Part shown: positions 14,263 to 21,298 of the stretch, piece by piece
Numbering within the stretch: the stretch's first letter is position 1
Layout of the letters: each line of letters begins with the position of its first letter
DNA from: Candidatus Nomurabacteria bacterium
Lineage (GTDB): Bacteria; Patescibacteriota; Minisyncoccia; Phycocordibacterales; UBA10002
Assembly: GCA_943349725.1 (NCBI GenBank)
Contig: CALQZP010000006.1
Location: forward strand, 1 to 24,495
Direction: 5' to 3'
Length of the DNA stretch: 24,495 nt
The notes under the pieces: generated by a model
Database searches by the model: none
The model's input: only the letters and a program-made list of their open reading frames with translations
Told to the model about the DNA's origin: nothing
Program-made: the position numbers and the translations under genes

Positions 14263-14676
14263 GTCGATTCCCATGCTTCGTGCAGAACCCGCCAAAATCT
14301 GCATGGCCGCCTCTACCGAGTTTGCATTGAGGTCTTTGAGTTTCTTTTCCGCAATCTCACGGAGTTTCGCCTTCGTGATAGTGCCTGCCTTTGTCGCAGG
14401 CGTCTTACCCGAGCCCTTATCCTTACCCGCCGCCTTGAGGAGGAGGTTGGTTGCCGGAGGGGCCTTGAAAATCATATCAAAGGTTCGGTCCTCGTAGATG
14501 GATACCACCACCGGCACAAGCTCCCCTTTCATCTGCTGGGTTCCCGCGTTAAAACGGGTGACGAACTCGCCGATGTTTACCTTGGCTTGACCGAGCGCGG
14601 GACCAATCGGCGGAGCCGGGTTCGCGGCGCCTCCCATAATGGTGAGTTTAAGTTTTCGTACTGCTTTTTTTGCCAT
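14254..14676 (-). CDS. rplK: 50S ribosomal protein L11
   Basis: This 140-aa protein binds the GTPase-associated centre of 23S rRNA. The N-terminal domain shows ANPAPPIGPALGQAKVNI and GELVPVVVSIYEDRTF; the C-terminal RNA-binding domain shows GTITKAKLREIAEKKLKDLNA and ILAGSARSMGI. Length matches the family. It follows nusG on the same strand. The usual next gene rplA is absent; a terminator follows instead. The stop codon lies in the arm of a dispersed repeat. Confidence 0.97.
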   Translation of the reverse strand: MAKKAVRKLKLTIMGGAANPAPPIGPALGQAKVNIGEFVTRFNAGTQQMKGELVPVVVSIYEDRTFDMIFKAPPATNLLLKAAGKDKGSGKTPATKAGTITKAKLREIAEKKLKDLNANSVEAAMQILAGSARSMGIDVK

Positions 14677-14813
14677 AAATTTGAGAAAATTCTAAATTCT
14701 AATATCTAAACTCTAAACAAACAATAAAAACTAAAATCTTAAACAGTCTTTTTTGTAATTTGATTATTTGGAATTTGCTTAGGATTTAGGATTTCGTGTT
14801 TCGGATTTGCGAG
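14677..14813. repeat. Word-repeat hairpin spacer between nusG and rplK
   Basis: No gene is seen. AT-rich words such as aaattctaatatctaaac and taaactctaaac on the left are mirrored by gcttaggatttaggattt on the right, forming a long weak hairpin inside the secE-nusG-rplK unit. Confidence 0.55.
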
Positions 14814-15359
14814 CTAGAGTTTCTTAACCTGCAGAAAGTCTAACTCAACAGGTGTTTCGCGACCGAACATGGAAACGAGCACCTTCACCTTTCCGCGCTC
14901 AGCATCCACTTCTCCGACCTTGCCTTCAAGGTCTTTGAATGGACCGTCTACGATGGTGACGGCATCATCCACGTCAAGCTCTATATTGTGCATCACCTTA
15001 TCAGAACTCATCCGTTTAAACAAACTTTCCACCTCGGCCTTATCAAGCGGTACAGGAAACACACCTGAACCGACGAATCCGGTTACGCGAGGAGTATTAC
15101 GCACCACGTACCATGAATCGTCGGTAACCATCATATCCACAAGTACATAGCCGGGGTAGATTTTCTCTTCTTCTTCCACACGCTTACCACCTTTGATTTT
15201 GATTTTCTTCTCGGTCGGGATAACCACGGCAAAAATCTTGTCCTCCATTCCAAGGCTTTCAATACGTTGTTTGAGGTTACGCGAGACAGCGTTCTCATAC
15301 CCTGCATAGGTATGAATCGCGTACCAATTTCGTTCTTCTTGTATTTTTTGTTTTGACAT
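14814..15359 (-). CDS. nusG: Transcription antitermination/termination factor NusG
   Basis: NusG binds RNA polymerase and links it to the ribosome or Rho. The 181-aa protein has the NGN domain (NWYAIHTYAGYENAVSRNL at 11-29, IYPGYVLVDM, RNTPRVTGFVG) and a C-terminal KOW domain (VTIVDGPFKDLEGKVGEVD, VSMFGRETPVELDF). Length matches bacterial NusG. It lies between secE and rplK, the classical order. No Shine-Dalgarno site is visible at ATG 15359. Confidence 0.97.
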   Translation of the reverse strand: MSKQKIQEERNWYAIHTYAGYENAVSRNLKQRIESLGMEDKIFAVVIPTEKKIKIKGGKRVEEEEKIYPGYVLVDMMVTDDSWYVVRNTPRVTGFVGSGVFPVPLDKAEVESLFKRMSSDKVMHNIELDVDDAVTIVDGPFKDLEGKVGEVDAERGKVKVLVSMFGRETPVELDFLQVKKL

Positions 15360-15382
15360 AACTTCTAACGAAAACGTAAAGC

Positions 15383-15562
15383 TTAAATCACCATTTTAAG
15401 TACCATAGAAAAAAGAAAATCAAAAAAACCAAGGTATGCCGAAGTGACAAGCGAAATAACAATCACGACAACCGTGTACAGAATTGCCTGTTTCCGTGTC
15501 GGCCAGGTCACATGTTTAAGCTCTGCCTGTGTTTCTTTAAGATACGTGATGAGTCGTTGCAT
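15383..15562 (-). CDS. secE: Protein translocase subunit SecE
   Basis: This 59-aa membrane protein is the SecE subunit of the SecYEG channel. It starts MQRLITYLKETQAELKHVTW, with the family motif (K.VTWPTR) at 17-23, then one membrane segment (about 27-51). It is the single-membrane-span form. It lies directly upstream of nusG, as in most bacteria. A sigma70-type promoter lies about 75 bases upstream. Confidence 0.93.
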   Translation of the reverse strand: MQRLITYLKETQAELKHVTWPTRKQAILYTVVVIVISLVTSAYLGFFDFLFSMVLKMVI

Positions 15563-15605
15563 ATACTATAATTATCGTTTTTCTAAGGCGTTTTTGACCC
15601 CTATC

Positions 15606-15625
15606 AAAAAACCCCTCGCGGGGTT
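15606..15625 (-). terminator. Hairpin with U-tract at the start of the secE leader
   Basis: On the minus strand AACCCC-GCGA-GGGGTT is followed by T's. It starts only a few bases after the predicted transcription start (about 15629), too close for normal termination of that transcript. It may stabilise the 5' end, act on read-through RNA from upstream, or be an early attenuator. Confidence 0.55.
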
Positions 15626-15635
15626 ACGTTCGCAT

Positions 15636-15664
15636 ATACTACTCCCTTGACCCGAAATTGTCAA
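15636..15664 (-). promoter_or_regulatory. Promoter of secE-nusG-rplK
   Basis: On the minus strand a perfect TTGACA (15664-15659) and TAGTAT (15641-15636) are separated by 17 bases. This is the best sigma70-type promoter in the window and fits a translation/secretion operon. Confidence 0.75.
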
Positions 15665-15666
15665 CA

Positions 15667-15702
15667 AAAACCCCGTCCGGACTGTCGTCTTGGCGGGGTT
15701 TT
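15667..15702. terminator. Bidirectional-type hairpin downstream of the SIMPL gene
   Basis: The arms aaaaccccg and cggggtttt (9 bp) enclose 18 bases and have T-runs on both strands. It lies about 135 bases past the SIMPL gene stop and just upstream of the secE promoter, so it probably insulates the two units. Confidence 0.6.
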
Positions 15703-15724
15703 CACTTAGTGATTTAATTTTCTT

Positions 15725-15845
15725 TTTGGATCCCGCATCAAGTGCGGGGTGAAATAATTTTGGCAACCCTATCTTACTGGATCCCCGCCTTCGCGAGGAT
15801 GACAGAAAACATAGTCGCTTCACTCCTTGTTTTCTGTCATTTCAC
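15725..15845. repeat. Dispersed palindromic repeat, copy 2 (over the SIMPL gene stop)
   Basis: It shares ggatcccgcatcaagtgc and the identical 13-bp arms atgacagaaaaca/tgttttctgtcat (15799-15840) with copy 1 at 14181-14262. It has an extra middle part with ggatccccgccttcgcgagg. The right arm again contains the TGA stop of the neighbouring minus-strand gene. Confidence 0.8.
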
Positions 15846-16619
15846 CTCATACGTAATCGTTACGTTGGAGATAATCTTATCCTCGCCTACCGGAATAGAC
15901 GGGACCGTAGAAGCATCCCCTCCGCGTCCATAGGCCTCCGCCGACATCGTTTTCGCGTACATTGGGTAATAGTTGCCGTTATCGTTGTAGCTGATGATAC
16001 GCACCAAATCAACGCCGAGTGACTTCGCGAGCTTATCCGCCTCCGTTCGCGCCTCCTTGATAGCTTTGTCGCGCGCCTCTTTGGCGAGTACGTCGCGCTT
16101 ATCAAAGTCAAAGGTAAGTCCCGAGATATCGGTCGCGCCTTGCTCACCAATGCCCGCAAGAAGCTTGCCGGCATTCTCAAGTTTCCGAACTTTGACCGTC
16201 ACCGTTTGCGCAACGACGTACGCAGCGAGTTTCTGCTTTCCGTTCGGGATTGGATACACTGACCCGGCGGTTCCGTACTCGTAGCGCGGATAGATGTTGT
16301 ACCCAGAAGTTGTGATGTCTTTCTCGGAAACTCCATTCGCCTTGAGATAGGCGATTATAGCGTTTATGCTTTTTGCCGCTTCATCTTGCGCTTCGTTTAC
16401 GATAAGTGACTCTTCCGTCACGCCAAAACTAAAGATTGCAACATCTGGAATACCCACCACTTCCCCTTTGCCGGAGACCGAGATAACGCTCTGTCCGGAA
16501 GGATAGGAGCCGATATACTTAAACGCCTTCACCTCACCCACGAACTTGGCGAGCAAAAAGAGTGAAAGAATCGTGAGCGTAATAGCAATGCCTCTTCGTA
16601 TTTTTGTGTCTTCAAACAT
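15837..16619 (-). CDS. SIMPL-domain (DUF541) membrane-anchored protein
   Basis: This 260-aa protein has an N-terminal membrane anchor (about residues 9-27: GIAITLTILSLFLLAKFVG), with the rest outside the membrane. The SIMPL/DUF541 domain starts at SVISVSGKGEVVGIPDVAIFSF and continues with ITTSGYNIYPRYEY, YVVAQTVTVKVRKLENAGKL, AIKEARTEADKLAKSLGV and SNVTITYEV, all typical of the family. The function of such proteins is poorly known; some bind partners in periplasmic or surface stress processes. It is a single-gene unit with a hairpin at its 3' end. Confidence 0.9.
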   Translation of the reverse strand: MFEDTKIRRGIAITLTILSLFLLAKFVGEVKAFKYIGSYPSGQSVISVSGKGEVVGIPDVAIFSFGVTEESLIVNEAQDEAAKSINAIIAYLKANGVSEKDITTSGYNIYPRYEYGTAGSVYPIPNGKQKLAAYVVAQTVTVKVRKLENAGKLLAGIGEQGATDISGLTFDFDKRDVLAKEARDKAIKEARTEADKLAKSLGVDLVRIISYNDNGNYYPMYAKTMSAEAYGRGGDASTVPSIPVGEDKIISNVTITYEVK

Positions 16620-16630
16620 AATTGAATGTA

Positions 16631-16669
16631 GTTATACTGATAACTCGACACTACCAAGCCGAGGTAGTG
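16631..16669 (-). promoter_or_regulatory. Possible promoter and inverted repeat upstream of the SIMPL gene
   Basis: On the minus strand TTGGTA (16657-16652) and TATAAC (16636-16631) lie 15 bases apart, short of the ideal. A 7-bp inverted repeat cactacc/ggtagtg (16649-16669) overlaps the -35 and could be an operator. Confidence 0.3.
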
Positions 16670-16708
16670 ACCACTATCTTACAATTGTCTTTCGTAGGCT
16701 TCAACTTG

Positions 16709-16798
16709 CCCCGGCACCAAAGGCCACACAGGCTCGCGCTTCGCCCAACCGAAGAGTGTCCTCTTCGGACACGTACTCGCCTTGGGATTGGTGCGGGG
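16709..16798. repeat. About 90-bp imperfect hairpin downstream of folD
   Basis: The outer arms ccccggcaccaa and ttggtgcgggg pair with one bulge. An inner dyad gaagag-tgtc-ctcttc lies near 16751-16766. The arms resemble the palindrome inside folD (cccccacaccaac/gttggtgtggggg). It lies in the 200-bp spacer between the SIMPL gene and folD. Confidence 0.6.
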
Positions 16799-16856
16799 TT
16801 AGTATCCGCACCTACGAAATTCAAACTTTCGTTTGAATTTCGTAGGCGGATACTAA
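16799..16856. repeat. 58-bp inverted repeat covering the folD 3' end
   Basis: Arms of about 26 and 28 bases (the left has an extra ac) enclose a tttc loop. The right arm encodes the last folD residues (VSAYEIQTKV) and the stop codon lies at the loop. It forms a very stable mRNA 3' hairpin but has no U-tract. Confidence 0.85.
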
Positions 16857-17729
16857 ATTTTGAAAGAGTGACGCGACCGTCATCGGCCCTACCCCTCCGG
16901 GAACCGGAGAAATCGCTCCGACAATGTCCTTTACATCATTAAAGTCCACATCCCCCGCGATCACCCATTCAGTTATCTCTTCGTTGAGTTTCTCCCCCGT
17001 CACCGCGGTGATACCGACATCAATTATCACCTGCCCTTCGCGAACATCATCACGCTGAATAAAATGAGGTTTCCCCGCCGCAACGACCAAGATATCTGCG
17101 GACCTCGTAATTTCTGATAGATTCGTCGTGTGTCTGTGCGCGATGGTAACCGTGGCATCGGCGTTGAGGAACGCCATTGCCGTAGGTTTTCCCACGAGCA
17201 ACGAACGTCCGACAACGACCACGTGCTTCCCCGCGACAGGAATCTCGTAGTAGGAGAGAAGTGACATAATTCCTTTCGTCGTTGCCGGCATAAAACCACT
17301 TTTTTTGTTTTCCCACAATCGCTTCACGTTTACACCCCCAAGCCCGTCTACATCCTTCTCCGGGGCAATAGCATCCACAACAATGTTTTCCGAAAGATGT
17401 TTGGGAATCGGTATCTGCACAATGATACCGTGTACCGACGTATCCGCATTAAGCTTTGCGATAACCGCCAAAAGGTCCTTCTCCGATACATCTCCAGGAA
17501 GCTTCTGGTGCTCCACCACCGCTCCGATTGTTTCTCCAAAAGCCTTCTTCTGGCGAATATAGGTGGCGCTCTCTTCATTGTCCCCAACCTGCACGATAAC
17601 CAATTTGGGTTTACCCCCACACCAACTCCGCGAATGTTGGTGTGGGGGGTGCGAGGAAAACGCTTCGATTTTAGTTCGAAGCGTTTTTGCAATTTCATCC
17701 CTTACTTTTTTTCCATCCAGTACAAGCAT
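16821..17729 (-). CDS. folD: Bifunctional methylene-THF dehydrogenase / methenyl-THF cyclohydrolase
   Basis: This enzyme interconverts 5,10-methylene-, methenyl- and 10-formyl-THF. The 302-aa protein has Y57 and K61 in YIRQK (family YxxxK), GIIVQIPIPKHL, PEKDVDGLGGVNV, HVVVVGRSLLVGKPTAMAFLN (NADP-binding) and PVPGGVGPMTVA. It is a little longer than usual because residues 28-39 (about HPPHQHSRSWCG) are encoded by an in-frame palindrome between helix 1 and the first strand. The C-terminus is encoded by another inverted repeat. It completes the folate genes glyA, thyA and folA of the window. The start ATG 17729 has no Shine-Dalgarno site. Confidence 0.96.
   Translation of the reverse strand: MLVLDGKKVRDEIAKTLRTKIEAFSSHPPHQHSRSWCGGKPKLVIVQVGDNEESATYIRQKKAFGETIGAVVEHQKLPGDVSEKDLLAVIAKLNADTSVHGIIVQIPIPKHLSENIVVDAIAPEKDVDGLGGVNVKRLWENKKSGFMPATTKGIMSLLSYYEIPVAGKHVVVVGRSLLVGKPTAMAFLNADATVTIAHRHTTNLSEITRSADILVVAAGKPHFIQRDDVREGQVIIDVGITAVTGEKLNEEITEWVIAGDVDFNDVKDIVGAISPVPGGVGPMTVASLFQNLVSAYEIQTKV
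17614..17648. repeat. Palindrome inserted in frame in folD
   Basis: The 13-bp arms cccccacaccaac and gttggtgtggggg enclose a 9-base loop. The element encodes residues 28-39 of FolD, a segment absent from typical FolD proteins. It resembles the arms of the hairpin at 16709-16798. Confidence 0.75.
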
Positions 17730-17821
17730 AGGCTCTAGGAAACTAGGCTCTAGGCTCTAGGCTCTAGGGTTAGCAGAGAATTTCTTCCTAGCGCCTAGTG
17801 CCTATGGCCTAATTCCTGTTA
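17730..17821. repeat. CTAGG-word hairpin spacer
   Basis: Tandem words of the type aggctct and aggctctagg are followed by cctagcgcctagtgcctat, which pairs with them. The same vocabulary occurs in the thyA/glyA spacer near 7540. No gene is seen. Confidence 0.65.
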
Positions 17822-18361
17822 TTAGTTAAAGGTGGCTTCCATCGCTCCTGCCGGTATTTTCTCCGGCCCCTTGTTGCGATAGCGCTTAATAAAGTCTCGG
17901 ATCCTGAATTCAAGAGATTCCCCTGCCGTTGCGACATCAAACGCATCCACCCGCTCCCAAGCTACCAGTGCAATGTCGGTGGTGTTGGCTTCTCGTGGAC
18001 TTATCAGTATCTTCGAGAACTCAAACTTCTTTAAGATGTCTTTTGTTTCTTGCGAAACGCGCGGGTTGTAGGTAATCCAGACGTCCCCATGCTCAAGGTT
18101 GTGTATGACGTTCTCGTCGGGAATCGGCTCGGTATAATACTTCTTTTTCGCGGTAAGCGCGTAGTGCCATCCACCTGACGGAGCGTTTGAATTGTAGTCA
18201 GGGTGTGTTGCCCCAACTTCTATGTGCTCACGACTTTGTGCCGGGAAAAAGACACTATAATCGGGCGTCTGTGGTGCCGTACCCTTGGCGACGAAGTAAA
18301 TAATGCCTCCTCCGACAAGTACTACAAGCACTATGACAATAATCCAGGATGTTTTAGACAT
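17822..18361 (-). CDS. DUF3105-domain membrane protein
   Basis: From ATG 18361 this is a 179-aa protein with an N-terminal membrane segment (about 5-24, IIVIVLVVLVGGGIIYF) and an outer domain. It carries DUF3105-type motifs GGWHY (63-67) and HNLEHGDVWITYNP (87-100), with histidines that could bind metal. The family's function is unknown. An upstream TTG (18379) is in frame but ATG gives the cleaner start. It lies downstream of livF, separated by a hairpin spacer. Confidence 0.85.
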   Translation of the reverse strand: MSKTSWIIVIVLVVLVGGGIIYFVAKGTAPQTPDYSVFFPAQSREHIEVGATHPDYNSNAPSGGWHYALTAKKKYYTEPIPDENVIHNLEHGDVWITYNPRVSQETKDILKKFEFSKILISPREANTTDIALVAWERVDAFDVATAGESLEFRIRDFIKRYRNKGPEKIPAGAMEATFN

Positions 18362-18523
18362 AACGATATAGTAGCACAAAAAAACAAAATCCTAAATACG
18401 AATATCTAAATCCTAAACAAATCCTAAAATCTAAAGCGTAAAATCAAAACGGAGTAGTACAATTTCTGATTTATAATTTAGATATTGTTTAGGATTTCGG
18501 ATTTAGTGCTTCGGATTTGTAAA
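18362..18523. repeat. Word-repeat hairpin spacer (aaatcctaaac words)
   Basis: No gene is seen. The words aatatctaaatcctaaac and aaatcctaaaatctaaag on the left pair with atttagatattgtttagg and atttcggatttag on the right. Confidence 0.65.
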
Positions 18524-19243
18524 TCAGATTTTCCCGAGAAATACTTTCTCAAGTATTCCGCTCGCAATGATTGTGTCTGGCTTCCCTTCCGCCACCACCG
18601 CTCCCCTATCAAGCACATACGCGCGGTCCACAATATGCAGGAGCGACGTGAGGTTGTGCTCCACGACAAAAATCGCGGTTTTGTGTCGTTCATTTATTTC
18701 TTTTATTTTCGCGAACACTTCTTTTACCACTTTCGGCGCAAGCCCAAGTGACGGCTCGTCAAGGAGGAGCACACTCGGTCTCGTCACGAGCGCCCGCGCA
18801 ATCGCAAGCATTTGCTGTTGTCCTCCGGAAAGCGTCCCTGATTTCGCTTTAAGTTTTACTTTGAGCGCGGGGAAAAATTCCAGGACCTCATCAATCCGGT
18901 GCTGAAGCACTTTTCTGTCTCGTACCACAAACCCGCCTATCTCCAGATTTTCCCGAACGGTGAGATGTTTAAATACGCGCCTCCCCTGCGGAACAAAGGC
19001 GATACCGTCAGCCACCATTTCGTGAGAAACCGGTTTCAGCGCGCGTCCGTGCCATACTATTTTCCCTTCCGAAACTGGCGTCAAACCAAAAATGCTCTTG
19101 AGTATCGTGGACTTCCCCGCTCCGTTCGGACCCATCAGCGCCACAATCTCACCCTCGTTAAGCGAAACACTCGCGCCGCTGAGTGCCTTCACTCCGCCGT
19201 AGTGGACGTGAATGTTATTGAGTTGTAGCAATGTTTCTTTCAT
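18524..19243 (-). CDS. livF: LIV-type ABC transporter ATP-binding protein LivF
   Basis: This 239-aa ATPase would drive uptake of branched-chain amino acids or amides. Motifs are Walker A GPNGAGKST (38-46), signature LSGGQ (138-142), Walker B LLLDEP (159-164) and the switch histidine in VVEHN (H196). QGRRVFKHLTVRENL is typical of LivF. It follows livG, separated by a palindrome-rich spacer. No permease genes are visible in the window. Start is ATG 19243. Confidence 0.92.
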   Translation of the reverse strand: MKETLLQLNNIHVHYGGVKALSGASVSLNEGEIVALMGPNGAGKSTILKSIFGLTPVSEGKIVWHGRALKPVSHEMVADGIAFVPQGRRVFKHLTVRENLEIGGFVVRDRKVLQHRIDEVLEFFPALKVKLKAKSGTLSGGQQQMLAIARALVTRPSVLLLDEPSLGLAPKVVKEVFAKIKEINERHKTAIFVVEHNLTSLLHIVDRAYVLDRGAVVAEGKPDTIIASGILEKVFLGKI

Positions 19244-19352
19244 ATCTTTGTCTTATTCTCCCTTTCCTAAAGGGAGCACTCCGTCTTCGGAGGAGGGATT
19301 TAAATCCTCCATCCTCGAAGCCTCGGACACCTCCTTTAATAAGGAGGAATAA
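19244..19352. repeat. Palindrome cluster between livG and livF
   Basis: Four dyads stand in a row: ctccctttcctaaagggag, ctccgtcttcggag, ggatttaaatcc and cctcctttaataaggagg. The first and third are shared with the spacer at 5351-5440. No gene is seen. Confidence 0.75.
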
Positions 19353-20087
19353 CTACTCCCCCAAATAGGCTTCAATCACTTCCCTCTTCGCGAGTACTTC
19401 GCTCGGCACGCCTTCCGCCAAGAGTTCTCCCGAATCGAGGACAATGAGGTGGTCGGAAAGCTCTCTGATAAGCTCCATGTTGTGTTCTACCAAAATCTGC
19501 GTTTTCCCCTGTGCTTTTAGTTCCTGCATCACGGAAACCACAACCTTCAGCATTTCGGGGAAAAGGCCGGCGAATGGTTCATCAAAGAAAATAATATCGG
19601 GGTTCATCGCGAGCACGCGCGCGATTTCGAGGAGCTTGCGTTGTCCGTAGGAAAGATTTTTTGCGAGCTGGTGCCTTTTCTCCCACAGCCCCACTCGTTT
19701 CAAAACTTCTTCGGCCTTCGCTAAGTGAAGTGTACCGTGCTTTTCAAACAGCGCGCCAAACACACCTCGCTCGGTAAGTACGACGAGAATGTTATCCAGC
19801 ACCGGCATCTGTTCAAACAATCGCACATCCTGAAAGGTGCGAGTGATGCCAAGTTCTTTCGCGTCATACGGGGGTATCGCCGTGAGAGTTTCCTTGCCAG
19901 CAATAATCACCTCGCCCGCGTCAAACGGAATAAACCCCGTGAGCAGGTTAATGAGCGTGCTCTTCCCCGACCCGTTCGGCCCAATCACACTCGTTATCTT
20001 TCCTTTCGCGAAGGAAAGCGAAAGACGGTCAACGGCCTTCACCCCGTCAAAATGTTTATACAGTTGTTTCGTTTGGAGAATCGGCAC
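19353..20087 (-). CDS. livG: LIV-type ABC transporter ATP-binding protein LivG
   Basis: This 244-aa ATPase pairs with LivF. Motifs are Walker A GPNGSGKST (36-44), RTFQDVRLFEQMPVLDN, a signature reading LSYGQ (145-149), Walker B IIFFDEP (165-171) and VEHNM. The second glycine of LSGGQ is Tyr, as is common in LivG. The start is GTG 20087; the 5' 40 bases have a near-identical copy at 23284-23327 (livG remnant). A strong hairpin lies between livJ and livG. Confidence 0.92.
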   Translation of the reverse strand: MPILQTKQLYKHFDGVKAVDRLSLSFAKGKITSVIGPNGSGKSTLINLLTGFIPFDAGEVIIAGKETLTAIPPYDAKELGITRTFQDVRLFEQMPVLDNILVVLTERGVFGALFEKHGTLHLAKAEEVLKRVGLWEKRHQLAKNLSYGQRKLLEIARVLAMNPDIIFFDEPFAGLFPEMLKVVVSVMQELKAQGKTQILVEHNMELIRELSDHLIVLDSGELLAEGVPSEVLAKREVIEAYLGE

Positions 20088-20104
20088 CTCTCAATGCTAA
20101 CGCA

Positions 20105-20140
20105 AAACCCCCGCCCCGACCAGAGTCGGGGCGGGGGTTT
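20105..20140. terminator. Strong hairpin between the binding protein and livG
   Basis: A perfect 16-bp stem (aaacccccgccccgac and its complement) around a caga loop has T-runs on both strands. It lies 8 bases past the binding-protein stop and before livG on the minus strand. It could end most transcripts after the binding protein, lowering livG-livF expression. Confidence 0.85.
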
Positions 20141-20147
20141 GTTACCC

Positions 20148-21290
20148 CTATTTAACGTCCACAAATCTTCCGTCCTTCGCTACGCGGAACACGAAATCTT
20201 TTTCGCGAATATTTCCGTTTCCGTCAAACGATAACCTTCCGCTGACTCCCTCAAAGGTGCGGTTGGTGAAGTAGGTTACGAGCTTCTCCTTTTCGGATTC
20301 ATCAATGTCTGGACCCTCTATGTTGTATTTCTGAAACGCGGCGGCAAGCAGGCGCACCATGTCATACGCAATCGCTCCATACTGTTGCGGAATGCGGTCG
20401 CCGAAACGAGAAACGGTCGAGTCGCAGTATGCTTTTGCCGCAGGCGTTCCCTCGCACGAGAACGGCTGGTCGATAATAACGACCCCTTCGGCATGGGAAC
20501 CCGCTCCGGTAAAGAACTCGCTTCCGTTAAGTCCCGACCAGCCGAAAATTGCGCTGGTGAGGCCAAGTTCTCGCGCCTGCCTGACTGCCACGCCCGCGCT
20601 TTTTACCGGCGTGATGATATACAGAGCATCCGGCGCTGACGCCTTGATGGTCGTGAGCTGTGTCCGAAAATCATTTACCGTCTTACTATCGAAGCCTTCA
20701 AACGCAACGACCTCTCCCTCCGTTTTCAGAAACTCTTCCCGAAATAGCTTCGCCCCCGTCACATTCGAGTCGCTCGCGGAGTCATAGAGCACCGAGACAC
20801 GGCGAAGTCCCTTCTCTTTGAGATACCCTGCGATGGGCGCCATTTCAAAATCAACATCATGCAGGAGTTTGAAAATGTACTGCCCCGCGTCATTGAGTTT
20901 AGCGGTGTTTGAAATCGGAAAGAACAGCGTTTTGCTTTCCTCGAATGATGGGGAGACCGCGAGATTCGCACTTGAGCCAGGACCACCTATCACCACAGGC
21001 GCATGGTCAATATCAATAAGTTTTCGCGCGCCGGAAAGCGCGATTTTCGGGTCGGCCGCGGAATCCTCAAAAATAGCTTTAAGGTCAACCCCTTCTTGTC
21101 TTAGTTTCTCCTCCGCAAGCGTAATACCATCTCGCACATCCTCTCCGTAACTTCCCTGCGCTCCGGTAAGTGGAAGAAGTGCCCCGATGAGAATCGGTTC
21201 TTGCACCCTCTTGCCCGCCGAAAGGAAGTAGGCGCCTCCCCCGATAAAAAGCAATGCTAAAATTCCTATCCAAATATGTTTCTGGTTCAT
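20148..21290 (-). CDS. livJ: LIV-type ABC transporter substrate-binding protein
   Basis: This 380-aa protein is a periplasmic-binding-protein type 1 family member (Peripla_BP_6). Residues 6-25 form a membrane anchor (WIGILALLFIGGGAYFL) without a lipobox cysteine, so it is tethered outside the membrane. The domain starts ILIGALLPLTGAQGSYGEDV, and ARKLIDIDHAPVVIGGPGSS and FPISNTA follow. The C-terminal GVSGRLSFDGNGNIRE is typical. It is upstream of livG-livF and would deliver amino acids, amides or similar solutes. A second, divergent paralogue is at 23328-24434. Confidence 0.9.
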   Translation of the reverse strand: MNQKHIWIGILALLFIGGGAYFLSAGKRVQEPILIGALLPLTGAQGSYGEDVRDGITLAEEKLRQEGVDLKAIFEDSAADPKIALSGARKLIDIDHAPVVIGGPGSSANLAVSPSFEESKTLFFPISNTAKLNDAGQYIFKLLHDVDFEMAPIAGYLKEKGLRRVSVLYDSASDSNVTGAKLFREEFLKTEGEVVAFEGFDSKTVNDFRTQLTTIKASAPDALYIITPVKSAGVAVRQARELGLTSAIFGWSGLNGSEFFTGAGSHAEGVVIIDQPFSCEGTPAAKAYCDSTVSRFGDRIPQQYGAIAYDMVRLLAAAFQKYNIEGPDIDESEKEKLVTYFTNRTFEGVSGRLSFDGNGNIREKDFVFRVAKDGRFVDVK

Positions 21291-21298
21291 AGATGTAC

